From Mariprofundus sp. (GTDB taxonomy: Bacteria > Pseudomonadota > Zetaproteobacteria > Mariprofundales > Mariprofundaceae): a stretch of 7,407 bases of DNA. Of this stretch, positions 1-6,967 are shown piece after piece. Position 1 is the first letter of the stretch. The number at the start of each line of letters is the position of its first letter. The notes beneath the pieces are model-generated. The model saw nothing but the letters and a program-made list of their open reading frames with translations, did no database searches and was not told where the DNA came from. A program made the translations under genes and the position numbers. The stretch lies in contig JAJFLF010000154.1 of NCBI GenBank assembly GCA_021772845.1, positions 1-7,407 of the forward strand, in the 5' to 3' direction.

Positions 1-1
1 A

Positions 2-508
2 TATCCCCTGCCCGAAGCCCAGCTCGACCGATTCCTCATGCATGTGCGTATCGATTATCCAGATGCGGCAACAGAAAAGGCAATTCTGCGTCTGACACGC
101 GATGAAATGCTTCAAGACAAAGAAACTGATCCAGCCAGCCAGACAAAGATATCGCAAGCCGATCTGTTTGCTGCCCGCAAAGAGGCCATGCAACTCTATA
201 TGGCCGATGAACTGGAAGATTATATTGTGCACCTGGTGATGGCGACACGTCATCCTGAGCAGTATAACGACGATCTTGCACGCTGGATTCAGTTTGCTGC
301 CAGCCCTCGTGCCAGCATTGCGCTTGATCGCTGCGCCCGTGCCCATGCATGGTTGGCGGGGCGTGATTTTGTCAGCCCTGAAGATATTCAGGCCATTGCG
401 CCTGATGTGCTGCGTCATCGTGTACTGCTCAGCTTTGAAGCGGAAGCGGCTGGCATCAGCTCCGATGATGTGATTGCCGAACTGCTCAAACGGGTGGCAG
501 TACCTTAA
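2..508 (+). CDS. moxR: MoxR-family AAA+ ATPase, C-terminal part (5' end outside window)
   Basis: This is the last 168 residues of a MoxR-type AAA+ ATPase, a cytoplasmic chaperone-like ATPase that works with VWA-domain proteins. The frame is open from the window edge. It begins with the family signature YPLPEAQLDRFL, which follows sensor 1 in MoxR proteins and carries an arginine-finger-like Arg. The next segment, HVRIDYPDAATE, matches the usual start of the helical lid. The segment SPRASIALDRCARAHAWLAG carries the sensor-2 arginine, and the protein ends in the usual short lid tail with a TAA stop. The Walker A and B motifs must lie upstream and cannot be checked. An in-frame ATG at 38 is internal to a conserved motif and is not a start. 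The gene is followed after 51 nt by the DUF58 gene, the standard MoxR partner. The family call is very secure; the MoxR subfamily is inferred from the neighbours. Confidence 0.95.
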   Translation, partial: YPLPEAQLDRFLMHVRIDYPDAATEKAILRLTRDEMLQDKETDPASQTKISQADLFAARKEAMQLYMADELEDYIVHLVMATRHPEQYNDDLARWIQFAASPRASIALDRCARAHAWLAGRDFVSPEDIQAIAPDVLRHRVLLSFEAEAAGISSDDVIAELLKRVAVP

Positions 509-547
509 GCCAAACACGGACAACAAAGCCTTCGAATATCACCACAC

Positions 548-553
548 AAGGAG
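548..553 (+). promoter_or_regulatory. Strong ribosome binding site (AAGGAG) that decides a CTG start
   Basis: AAGGAG lies six bases upstream of the CTG at 560-562. The reading frame is open back to the moxR stop at 506-508, but it holds no ATG, GTG or TTG before 659. The first conventional starts, TTG 659 and ATG 662, have no purine-rich site in front of them. The site therefore argues for initiation at CTG 560. Confidence 0.75.
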
Positions 554-559
554 AATAGA

Positions 560-1480
560 CTGCAACGCCCTGACCCCATCAAGCCGGATCTGACGTATCT
601 GATTCATCTGCAACGACCAGCCACTGCCCTGCATTTAAGGGCGGGTTATCCGCGCGCCTTGATGGCCGGGGCTCATCTGTCGCGATTTCAGGGCCGTGGT
701 ATTGAGTTTGATGAAGTACGCCCCTATCAGCCGGGTGACGATATCCGCAGCATGGACTGGCGTGTGACTGCCCGTACAGGCAAACCACACACAAAACTGT
801 TCCGCGAAGAGAGGGAGCGCCCTGCTCTGGTGCTTTTGGATCTGCGACCGTCCATGTTTTTTGCTACCCGTGGTGCTTTGAAATCGGTCATTGCTGTTGA
901 ATGCGCCAGCCTATTGGCATGGAGTGTGATGCAACAGGGTGATCGTATCGGCAGTCTTATTATTGACGGAGATGCTACCTCTGAAGCACAACTTTCTCGC
1001 CCGGTGCGCGGACACCGGGGTGTATTACGCCTGTTAGGTAATGCGGTAAACCATGGCAACTGGAAACAGCGCTCCCAAGCCATCGATGAAAGGCAATCAC
1101 TGCAGAAGATGCTACAGCGTGCTTCTCATGCCGCTCGCACAGGCAGTTTGATCATGATGGTCAGCGATGGGCGTGGTTTGGATAATAATAGTATCGCGCA
1201 ATTAAAACGGTTGTTGCTGCATCATACGGTAGTGTTTGTCCTGGTATACGATGCATTCGAAGCTGATATGCCAGAGGTAGGAGAGTTGCAGGCCAGTGAC
1301 GGTAAAATGCGACGCAGTGTGGACAGCAACAATGCAAGCATGCGAAAAGAGCATCACGCGCATTTCTTAAACCGTCGTGCTTCTCTAAAAGATCTGGCTC
1401 GATTGCCTGGTTTTGTTTTTCTGGAATGCGCAACCCATGAAGATCCATTCACTGTGATGCAAGCGAGTCTGGGCCGATGA
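560..1480 (+). CDS. DUF58 family protein, VWA-like, MoxR partner (CTG start)
   Basis: This gene encodes a 306-residue DUF58 protein. Members are encoded next to MoxR and BatA/B and contain a degenerate VWA-like fold; the biochemical role is unknown. The hallmark block is clear: GRGIEF at residues 45-50, VRPYQPGDDIRSMDWRVTAR at 53-72, then FREERERP. DLRPSM at 94-99 sits where a VWA protein has its DxSxS metal site, and Arg and Pro replace part of it. No signal peptide or membrane helix is evident. I chose CTG 560 because a full Shine-Dalgarno sequence precedes it. The 33 residues it adds, ending just before LMAGAHLSRF, also fit the normal DUF58 N-terminus and a length near 300. Starting at 659 or 662 would trim that conserved part. 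The stop TGA (1478-1480) overlaps an ATG at 1477, but the next gene probably starts at 1492. Confidence 0.92.
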   Translation: MQRPDPIKPDLTYLIHLQRPATALHLRAGYPRALMAGAHLSRFQGRGIEFDEVRPYQPGDDIRSMDWRVTARTGKPHTKLFREERERPALVLLDLRPSMFFATRGALKSVIAVECASLLAWSVMQQGDRIGSLIIDGDATSEAQLSRPVRGHRGVLRLLGNAVNHGNWKQRSQAIDERQSLQKMLQRASHAARTGSLIMMVSDGRGLDNNSIAQLKRLLLHHTVVFVLVYDAFEADMPEVGELQASDGKMRRSVDSNNASMRKEHHAHFLNRRASLKDLARLPGFVFLECATHEDPFTVMQASLGR

Positions 1481-1486
1481 AAGGAG
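1481..1486 (+). promoter_or_regulatory. Ribosome binding site (AAGGAG) for the DUF4381 gene
   Basis: AAGGAG lies directly after the DUF58 stop codon and five bases before the ATG at 1492. It selects this ATG over the in-frame ATG at 1477. The 1477 ATG overlaps the DUF58 stop and has no comparable site upstream. Confidence 0.75.
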
Positions 1487-1491
1487 CTCCA

Positions 1492-2025
1492 ATGGGTAAT
1501 GGGAGTGGCGCTGATCCGTTGGCTGAACTGCGGGATATTCACCTGCCTGAAGCTATTGGCTGGTGGCCTGTAGCACCGGGATGGTGGTTGCTGCTCGCTC
1601 TTATTATCATTTTTATTGCTGCACTATTCTATTATCTGCGCTGGCGAAAAAACCAAAAAAACAGACCTGTTGTTTTCTCTACGCAGCAGGTCATGCAAGC
1701 TGCCCAGCTTGAGTTCTCGGCAATTGAGCAAGTCCATACAGAAGCTGAAAACAAGTCTGATGATCATATGCGCCTAATTGTCGCCGACATCTCTCAACTT
1801 TTACGTCGCTCTGCAGTTCAGCTTAACCACAGTCCTGGTGCTGTAGCGGGTCTAACAGGGGATGCATGGCTGAGTTGGCTCGATGAGCGTTGGGATCGCG
1901 ATGATTTCAGCCAGGGGGCTGGCCGCATCTTGATTGATGCACCGTACCGTAACGACTTTTCTCATGCCGATGATCTGGATGATCTGCTCTCCCTTTGCCG
2001 TGCCTGGTTGGAGCAACAATCATGA
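1492..2025 (+). CDS. DUF4381 family single-pass membrane protein
   Basis: This gene encodes a 177-residue DUF4381 protein, a small inner-membrane component found between DUF58 and BatA genes in proteobacterial MoxR/Bat operons; its function is unknown. The N-terminus carries the family signature: PLAELRDIHLPEAIGWWP at residues 9-26, followed by VAPGWW. A single membrane helix follows at about 31-49, ended by the basic stretch RWRKNQKNR. The remaining C-terminal part, about 125 residues, is probably cytoplasmic and helical. It includes the segment ISQLLRRSAVQLNH and the tryptophan-rich WLSWLDERW common in the family. The start at 1492 is preferred because of the AAGGAG just upstream; using 1477 would add five residues. 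The end overlaps the batA start by four bases (ATGA, 2022-2025), which suggests coupled translation. Confidence 0.9.
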   Translation: MGNGSGADPLAELRDIHLPEAIGWWPVAPGWWLLLALIIIFIAALFYYLRWRKNQKNRPVVFSTQQVMQAAQLEFSAIEQVHTEAENKSDDHMRLIVADISQLLRRSAVQLNHSPGAVAGLTGDAWLSWLDERWDRDDFSQGAGRILIDAPYRNDFSHADDLDDLLSLCRAWLEQQS

Positions 2026-3113
2026 GCTCACTCTCCTGGCTCTATCCATGGTTACTACTACTGCTGCCTATGCCATGGTTTATCTGGCGTTTTTCCAAGC
2101 CAGTAGATCGTCCACAAGCTGTTGCGCACATCCCCTTTGCCAGCGATTGGAATGAGGCCTCGGTGGACACATCCCGATTCGGTAGCGGCAGAGTGCACCT
2201 ATTCGTTCTATCATTGATCTGGTTACTGCTACTGCTGGCTGCTGCAAGACCGGAGTGGCATGGTGATGCAGTCGAATTGCCCATTAGTGGCCGTGATCTG
2301 GTATTGGCTGTGGATATTTCAGGCTCTATGCGTGTGAAAGATTTCTCGTTCAATGAACAACACGTTGATCGCCTGACCGCCACCAAAGCCGTCGCAGACG
2401 CTTTTATTCAACGTCGAGAAGGTGATCGCATCGGTCTGATCCTGTTTGGCACCAAAGCTTATGTGCAGACACCTCTCACCTTTGATCGCCAAACAGTACG
2501 CATCCTGTTGAATGAATCCGTCATAGGGCTGGCCGGTAAATCGACTGCGATTGGTGATACGATCGGTTTAACAGTCAAACGTCTGCAACAGAGTGCTGCA
2601 CCCACAGTCAAACCATCAACAGACAATGAACTGGCTCTCTCGGAACAGGCCGACAAACAGACAGCACAGCTTGAGCGTGTTCTTATTTTACTCACCGATG
2701 GGGTTAATACAGCCGGAGACATTACCCCGCAACAGGGTGCCGATCTGGCGGTTAAGGCTGGCCTGAAGATCTACACTATCGGCATTGGTGCGGATAAGAT
2801 GACGGTCGACTCATTCTTCGGTTCCCGACAGGTCAATCCATCTGCCGAGTTGGATGAGAAGGGGTTAACTGAGATTGCTGAACAGACTGGCGGACGTTAT
2901 TTCCGTGCCCGAGACACCCGCGAATTGAATGGTATTTATGAGATGATTGATCAGCTGGAACCGGTAGAGCGAGATCACGATATGTTCCGTCCCCTGCATG
3001 CGCTATTCATGTGGCCACTGACAGCATCACTGCTACTGGCCATGCTTCTATTGGCATCCACCCTGCCCTGGAAAAGGTATCTGTCTCCACACGGGAGCAG
3101 AGTATGGAAATGA
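2022..3113 (+). CDS. batA: BatA-type VWA-domain inner-membrane protein
   Basis: This is a 363-residue VWA protein of the BatA type. Two N-terminal membrane helices (about residues 7-24 and 60-75) are followed by a periplasm-facing or membrane-proximal VWA domain. A third helix at about 329-348 lies near the C-terminus, before a short basic tail. The metal-ion-dependent adhesion site looks complete: D98-x-S100-x-S102 in VDISGSM, a threonine in GKSTAIG (T175) and the aspartate in LLTDGVNTAGD (D226). GRYFRARD near the end of the domain is typical of BatA/B. Length and topology fit the family. ATG 2022 is chosen over TTG 1995 because GGAG (2010-2013) lies eight bases upstream and the ATG overlaps the DUF4381 stop. 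Bacteroides Bat proteins were linked to aerotolerance, but the molecular role is unsettled. Family members bind divalent metal and probably partner MoxR. Confidence 0.94.
   Translation: MSSLSWLYPWLLLLLPMPWFIWRFSKPVDRPQAVAHIPFASDWNEASVDTSRFGSGRVHLFVLSLIWLLLLLAAARPEWHGDAVELPISGRDLVLAVDISGSMRVKDFSFNEQHVDRLTATKAVADAFIQRREGDRIGLILFGTKAYVQTPLTFDRQTVRILLNESVIGLAGKSTAIGDTIGLTVKRLQQSAAPTVKPSTDNELALSEQADKQTAQLERVLILLTDGVNTAGDITPQQGADLAVKAGLKIYTIGIGADKMTVDSFFGSRQVNPSAELDEKGLTEIAEQTGGRYFRARDTRELNGIYEMIDQLEPVERDHDMFRPLHALFMWPLTASLLLAMLLLASTLPWKRYLSPHGSRVWK
3093..3097 (+). promoter_or_regulatory. Ribosome binding site (GGGAG) inside the batA end, for batB/C
   Basis: GGGAG lies within the last codons of batA and six bases before ATG 3104. 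Two more in-frame ATGs follow at 3110 and 3113, but they are 12 and 15 bases away from the site. It therefore favours 3104 as the start of the next gene, and also argues against the long upstream extension to GTG 3011. Confidence 0.6.
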
Positions 3114-5068
3114 TGAACGCCATTGATCTATTCCATTTCCTGCGTCCATGGTGGTTCATGCTCCTGCCAGCCTGGTTGCTGCTCTCTTATCTTTTATGGA
3201 AAAACCATCAACAACGAAACGGTTGGTCAGCTCTGTGTGACCCAGCCCTGCTCAGTTATCTGGTCGGCGATGCAACTGAGCGGGCCAACAGATCAAAACT
3301 ATGGTTAAGCGCTCTTATATTAGCCGGATGTGTTGCCATCGTGGCATTAGCAGGACCGGCCTGGAAACAACTACCGCAACCGATATTCCAAGCCCAGTCG
3401 GCGATGGTGATTGTGCTCGACCTCTCCCGCTCCATGGATGCGCAAGATCTGAAACCCAGCCGATTAATTCGCGCCAAACAGAAGGTGCAGGATATTCTTG
3501 CTGCCCGAACCGAAGGACAAACCGGACTGATTGTATTTGCAGGATCGGCTTTTGATGTGGTGCCATTAACCACGGATAACCGGGCTATTCTTTCACTGCT
3601 CTCTTCACTCGATACCAGCATGATGCCGGCACAGGGCAGCATCGCATCAGAGGGTTTAAAACAAGCCACTGAGATGTTCAAGCGGGGTGCGATTCGCTCT
3701 GGTTCAGTGGTCCTGTTATGCGATGGTATTGATAAGGCCGCGATCAAAGAAGCCAAAGCACTCTCAGCCGCAGGTCATATCCTCAGTGTGCTCGCGGTAG
3801 GCACGGCTGACGGTGCTCCGATCCCCGCCCGTAAAGCTGCCAATGGCAGTGCTGGTGGTTTCATGAAAGATAGCGCCGGCAACATTATTCTGACTCGTCT
3901 GGATGATGATCGCTTATCTGCACTTGCTGCAGCCGGTGATGGCCTTTTTCAGCATATTCGCCTTGATGATAGCGATGTACGACGCCTGCCCGGGCTGATT
4001 CCACCCCGCTTTTCTGAGCAGACAGATCAATCCAGCCAAGAGAGTTCCAACAAAACAAACATCCTTAAAACGGATCAATGGCATGAAGAAGGCCCATGGT
4101 TATTGCTGCTGGTTTTACCCCTCTGCCTGTTGGCTTTTCGACGCGGTGCACTATTCGTATTCTTTTTAGTGCCTCTACTTAGCCCGTTGGTGATGCCAAC
4201 ACCGTCACATGCTAATGCGTGGGATGATCTGTGGCAGACACCCGATCAGCAGGCAGAGAGCCTGATGAGACAAGAGAATAATAAAGATGCCGCCGAGCAG
4301 TTTAAAGACCCGCAATGGAAAGCCGCAGCACATTATCGTGCCGGTGCATTCAAAGAGGCGGCCGATACGCTGGATGAGCTCAGCAACACGAACGCGCTCT
4401 ATAACAGGGGCAACGCATTAGCCAAAGGCGGTGATCTTCAAGCTGCATTAGATGCTTATGATGCAGCTTTAAAACAGGAGAGCTCACATCAGGATGCACA
4501 ATTCAACCGTGATCTGGTTGAAAAACTGCTCAAACAGCAGCAGTCCGACAAAGAGAAACAATCCGGCGATAAAGGTGACAAGTCGGAGGATCAGAAACAG
4601 GACCAACAACAGGGCGATGAACAATCCTCCGATCAATCATCGGATCAGTCATCCGAAGAGTCGTCAGACAAACCCGGGGAGCAGTCGCAATCATCAGAAT
4701 CAGATTCCGACGAAAAATTTTCTCAGGATTCCGACAGCTCGAAGTCTGATGAAGAGCAGTCTGGAGAGGAAAAAGCTCGACAAGCTCAAGCTGCAAAAGA
4801 AGCTGAAGAAAAAGCCCAGGAAGAAGATAAACAGGCCGCCGCGCAATCTTCCGAAGATCAAAAAAGTGAAGAAGAACAGCAACAAAACAAGCAGCAGAAA
4901 CAACTAAGTGAGTCCGATCAACAGGCCTTAGAAGAGCTGCACGAGCAGCAACAGCTATTGCGACGCATTCCTGATGATCCGGGTGGTCTCTTGCGACGCA
5001 AGTTCCAATATCAGTATCAAAACCAACGGGGAGCACAGGGGCAATCAGGGAGTAATCAGGCATGGTAA
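3104..5068 (+). CDS. batB: BatB-BatC fusion: VWA domain, membrane helices, TPR and disordered C-terminus
   Basis: This 654-residue protein joins a BatB-like VWA protein to a BatC-like TPR protein. Two helices (about 15-32 and 66-84) precede the VWA domain. The MIDAS residues are D106-x-S108-x-S110 in LDLSRSM and D207 in LLCDG; the usual threonine position appears to be serine (S179 in QGSIASEG). Two close hydrophobic stretches at about 332-346 and 350-366, separated by FRRG, end in SHANA, which resembles a signal-peptidase site. A WDDLWQTPDQQA segment follows, then helical repeats, with a clear TPR at about 430-463 (YNRGNALAKGGDLQAALDAY). Residues 477-600 are almost wholly Ser, Asp, Glu, Gln and Lys and should be disordered. 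The C-terminus has RRIPDDPGGLLRRKFQYQYQ (620-639), a conserved ending of this fused family. The start overlaps batA by 10 nt and the stop overlaps batD by 7 nt. Confidence 0.93.
   Translation: MEMMNAIDLFHFLRPWWFMLLPAWLLLSYLLWKNHQQRNGWSALCDPALLSYLVGDATERANRSKLWLSALILAGCVAIVALAGPAWKQLPQPIFQAQSAMVIVLDLSRSMDAQDLKPSRLIRAKQKVQDILAARTEGQTGLIVFAGSAFDVVPLTTDNRAILSLLSSLDTSMMPAQGSIASEGLKQATEMFKRGAIRSGSVVLLCDGIDKAAIKEAKALSAAGHILSVLAVGTADGAPIPARKAANGSAGGFMKDSAGNIILTRLDDDRLSALAAAGDGLFQHIRLDDSDVRRLPGLIPPRFSEQTDQSSQESSNKTNILKTDQWHEEGPWLLLLVLPLCLLAFRRGALFVFFLVPLLSPLVMPTPSHANAWDDLWQTPDQQAESLMRQENNKDAAEQFKDPQWKAAAHYRAGAFKEAADTLDELSNTNALYNRGNALAKGGDLQAALDAYDAALKQESSHQDAQFNRDLVEKLLKQQQSDKEKQSGDKGDKSEDQKQDQQQGDEQSSDQSSDQSSEESSDKPGEQSQSSESDSDEKFSQDSDSSKSDEEQSGEEKARQAQAAKEAEEKAQEEDKQAAAQSSEDQKSEEEQQQNKQQKQLSESDQQALEELHEQQQLLRRIPDDPGGLLRRKFQYQYQNQRGAQGQSGSNQAW
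4622..4669 (+). repeat. Degenerate 12-bp tandem repeat, four units, within batB/C
   Basis: Four consecutive 12-base units encode QSSD, QSSD, QSSE and ESSD. The first two are CAATCCTCCGAT and CAATCATCGGAT. The units differ mostly at third codon positions, so the peptide is better preserved than the DNA. The repeat lies in the disordered polar linker and is probably prone to length change between strains. Confidence 0.7.
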
Positions 5069-6768
5069 GAAAAACAGATTCATCGAAATGGTTATATGCT
5101 TTTGTGATCTGCACAGCGCTATTTTTGAGCGGCGAAGTTTCAGCAGCGGTGACTGCGCAAGTTGATCGCTACAATATCACTGTCGATGAAACCGTGAACT
5201 TAAGCCTAGAAGTCAGCGGTGATGACAGCGGCGAACCTGAGCTCACACCATTGCAAAAAGAGTTTGAGATCCTGTCGAAAAACAAGAGTAGCTCGTACAG
5301 CCTTATTAATGGCTCCATGAACAGCAAATCGACATGGTTTATCATGCTGCGTCCGCGCCATGCAGGCACATTAATCATTCCCGCATTAACTGCAGGCAAT
5401 AAAAAAACAGCAGCAATCACTATTCAGGTCAGCCAGGCTGCTGCCCCACAATCATCCAATGCTGTCCCGCAAGGTGAGTTATGGATTGATATGAAGATCG
5501 AGCCTGAGAGCGTGCATGTGCAGCAGCAGGCCGTGATCACCCTGCTTATTTATCAGGCTGTAGCACTCAATCAGGCCCAGTTGAGTGAACCCAAATCTGA
5601 TCATGCTGTGATTGTGCGGCTTGGTGAAGACAAGTCCTATCAACAAAACCGTAATGGTAAAAACTGGAATGTTACTGAACGTCGTTATGCTCTGTTTCCG
5701 CAACAGCATGGTTCACTCAAGCTCGATCCCGTGCAACTTGATGCCAGCGTGATGGCAGGCCGCAGCTATGGTTCGCCATTTCAAACCACCCGTCCCATAC
5801 GTGTTCGTTCCAATGCGCTGGAATTGGATGTCAAAAGTATGCCCGCAAATTGGAAATCTAATCTGTGGCTACCGGCCAAACATCTACAACTCATAGAGAA
5901 CTGGCCAGAAGATGAATTCAAGGTTGGTGATTCCATCACGCGCACATTAACGCTTACTGCAGTTGGCCTAACTTCCAGCCAGCTGCCCGAATTAAGCGGC
6001 CTGCTACCCGATCATCTAAAAGCCTATGCTGATAAACCCGTGCTTACCGATAATAATGCATTTGATGGTGTCACTAGCCTGCGCCAGGAGAAGCTGGCGA
6101 TTTTGGCCACCCGTCCGGGTACATTTATTCTGCCCCCCATCGATATTGATTGGTGGAACAGTGAAACGCAAAGCATGCAGAAAGTCAGCCTGCCAGCGCG
6201 TACATTCAAGGTACTACCAGCCCCTGTCGATTCGGTTCAGCCCACACACACACCACAGACCCCAGATAGCCCTGCAGCAGTAGTTGTCGCAAATAATAAA
6301 CCTGATCAACTGGCAGGCATATGGTGGAAATGGATCGCACTGCTCTCCACGTTGGGTTGGTTATTAACCCTGGTCTGGTTTTACCGCAAAGCGACTGCTG
6401 GACCTGCCCAACAATCCCACGACAGCGATATAACTGCTGACACAGGCAAACTCAGAAAAGCAGTCTCAGCTGCCTGCCAACAGCATCATGCTAAAGCGTG
6501 TGAGCAAGCACTATTGAGTTTTGCCAAAGCACAATGGCCCAATGAAAGCACCAACAGCCTCGCATCCCTGGCTAAACATTGTGATGCGGAGCTTAAGGGA
6601 GAGGTAGAAGCACTCGAGTCTCATCTCTATGACAGACAGGACAACAAACCGGAACAGACATGGCAGGCGACACTGCTGCAAACGGCTTTTGAACAGGCCA
6701 GTTTCACAACTCAGACTGATGCATCAACATCGAGCAACAAGGCTTTACCTTCTTTATATCCCGAATAA
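5062..6768 (+). CDS. batD: BatD-like secreted, membrane-tethered protein
   Basis: This gene encodes a 568-residue BatD (oxygen tolerance) family protein. A signal peptide is visible: basic start MVRK, a hydrophobic core WLYAFVICTALFL at 10-22, and a likely cleavage after VSA at residue 28. The mature start AVTAQVDRYNITVDETVNLS matches the usual first strand of BatD proteins. The domain up to about residue 415 is strand-rich and Ig-like, with motifs such as RRYALFPQQHG and ATRPGTFILPPIDIDWW that recur in the family. One membrane helix at about 424-441 is followed by a basic stop and a tail of about 125 residues, probably cytoplasmic. ATG 5062 overlaps the batB/C stop by seven bases, and GGGAG (5048-5052) lies nine bases upstream. 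It is the last gene of the operon. BatD is thought to contribute the periplasmic part of the Bat complex; its ligand is unknown. Confidence 0.92.
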   Translation: MVRKTDSSKWLYAFVICTALFLSGEVSAAVTAQVDRYNITVDETVNLSLEVSGDDSGEPELTPLQKEFEILSKNKSSSYSLINGSMNSKSTWFIMLRPRHAGTLIIPALTAGNKKTAAITIQVSQAAAPQSSNAVPQGELWIDMKIEPESVHVQQQAVITLLIYQAVALNQAQLSEPKSDHAVIVRLGEDKSYQQNRNGKNWNVTERRYALFPQQHGSLKLDPVQLDASVMAGRSYGSPFQTTRPIRVRSNALELDVKSMPANWKSNLWLPAKHLQLIENWPEDEFKVGDSITRTLTLTAVGLTSSQLPELSGLLPDHLKAYADKPVLTDNNAFDGVTSLRQEKLAILATRPGTFILPPIDIDWWNSETQSMQKVSLPARTFKVLPAPVDSVQPTHTPQTPDSPAAVVVANNKPDQLAGIWWKWIALLSTLGWLLTLVWFYRKATAGPAQQSHDSDITADTGKLRKAVSAACQQHHAKACEQALLSFAKAQWPNESTNSLASLAKHCDAELKGEVEALESHLYDRQDNKPEQTWQATLLQTAFEQASFTTQTDASTSSNKALPSLYPE

Positions 6769-6797
6769 AGAGCTTGCCGATATCATTGCCTTAGATC

Positions 6798-6817
6798 CAT
6801 CCAAAGTATTTTGGATG
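6798..6817 (+). terminator. Hairpin 29 nt after batD, possible weak terminator
   Basis: CATCCAAA (6798-6805) and TTTGGATG (6810-6817) are perfect inverted repeats around a four-base loop. Its place just after the batD stop fits the end of the operon. The stem is AT-rich and no T-run follows (the next bases are TAGTGTCC), so it lacks the second half of an intrinsic terminator. It may be a transcript-end stabilising structure or simply chance. Confidence 0.3.
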
Positions 6818-6826
6818 TAGTGTCCT

Positions 6827-6967
6827 ATGAACCATCATCTGAAACAGGCAATAGTTGCCGATAACAATGCTAGCTTTACCCGGCCATTAAGACTTTGGCG
6901 GGCATGATATCCGTATCGTCACGGAGAAAGCATAACAATGGCCCGTCATTATGATGGTAAGCATTGA
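6827..6967 (+). pseudogene. Possible decayed response-regulator receiver N-terminus
   Basis: An ATG at 6827 opens 26 codons containing AIVADNNASFTRPLRLWRA before TGA at 6905. That string resembles the first strand and helix of a receiver domain (typically a hydrophobic stretch, then VDDN/D, then a residue run like SFTR). The neighbouring frame from 6897 gives GGHDIRIVTEKA, which would fit the second strand, before TAA at 6933. The first frame then resumes with TMARHYDGKH. This pattern suggests frameshifts in a former gene, perhaps of the RegA/RoxR type. The stretch is short and no downstream receiver or DNA-binding part can be followed, so chance similarity is a real alternative. There is no clear RBS before 6827. 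Confidence 0.25.

Noticed and set aside
3256..3756. Minus-strand open frame of 166 codons opposite the BatB VWA domain
   Set aside because: It lies wholly antisense to a conserved domain, with no family resemblance and no visible RBS.
4494..4907. Plus-strand out-of-frame open frame of 137 codons rich in Asn, Lys and Arg
   Set aside because: It is a frame-shifted reading of the polar linker of batB/C. The composition simply mirrors the Ser/Asp/Gln codons of the real frame.
4530..5114. Minus-strand open frame of 194 codons opposite the batB/C C-terminus
   Set aside because: It lies antisense to the low-complexity linker, where biased codon composition removes stops. It shows no recognisable domain and the plus-strand gene is certain.
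6629..6820. Plus-strand open frame of 63 codons overlapping the end of batD
   Set aside because: Most of it is batD read in another frame. The unique tail (NKELADIIALDPSKVFWM) is short, has no own start or RBS, and ends in the hairpin.
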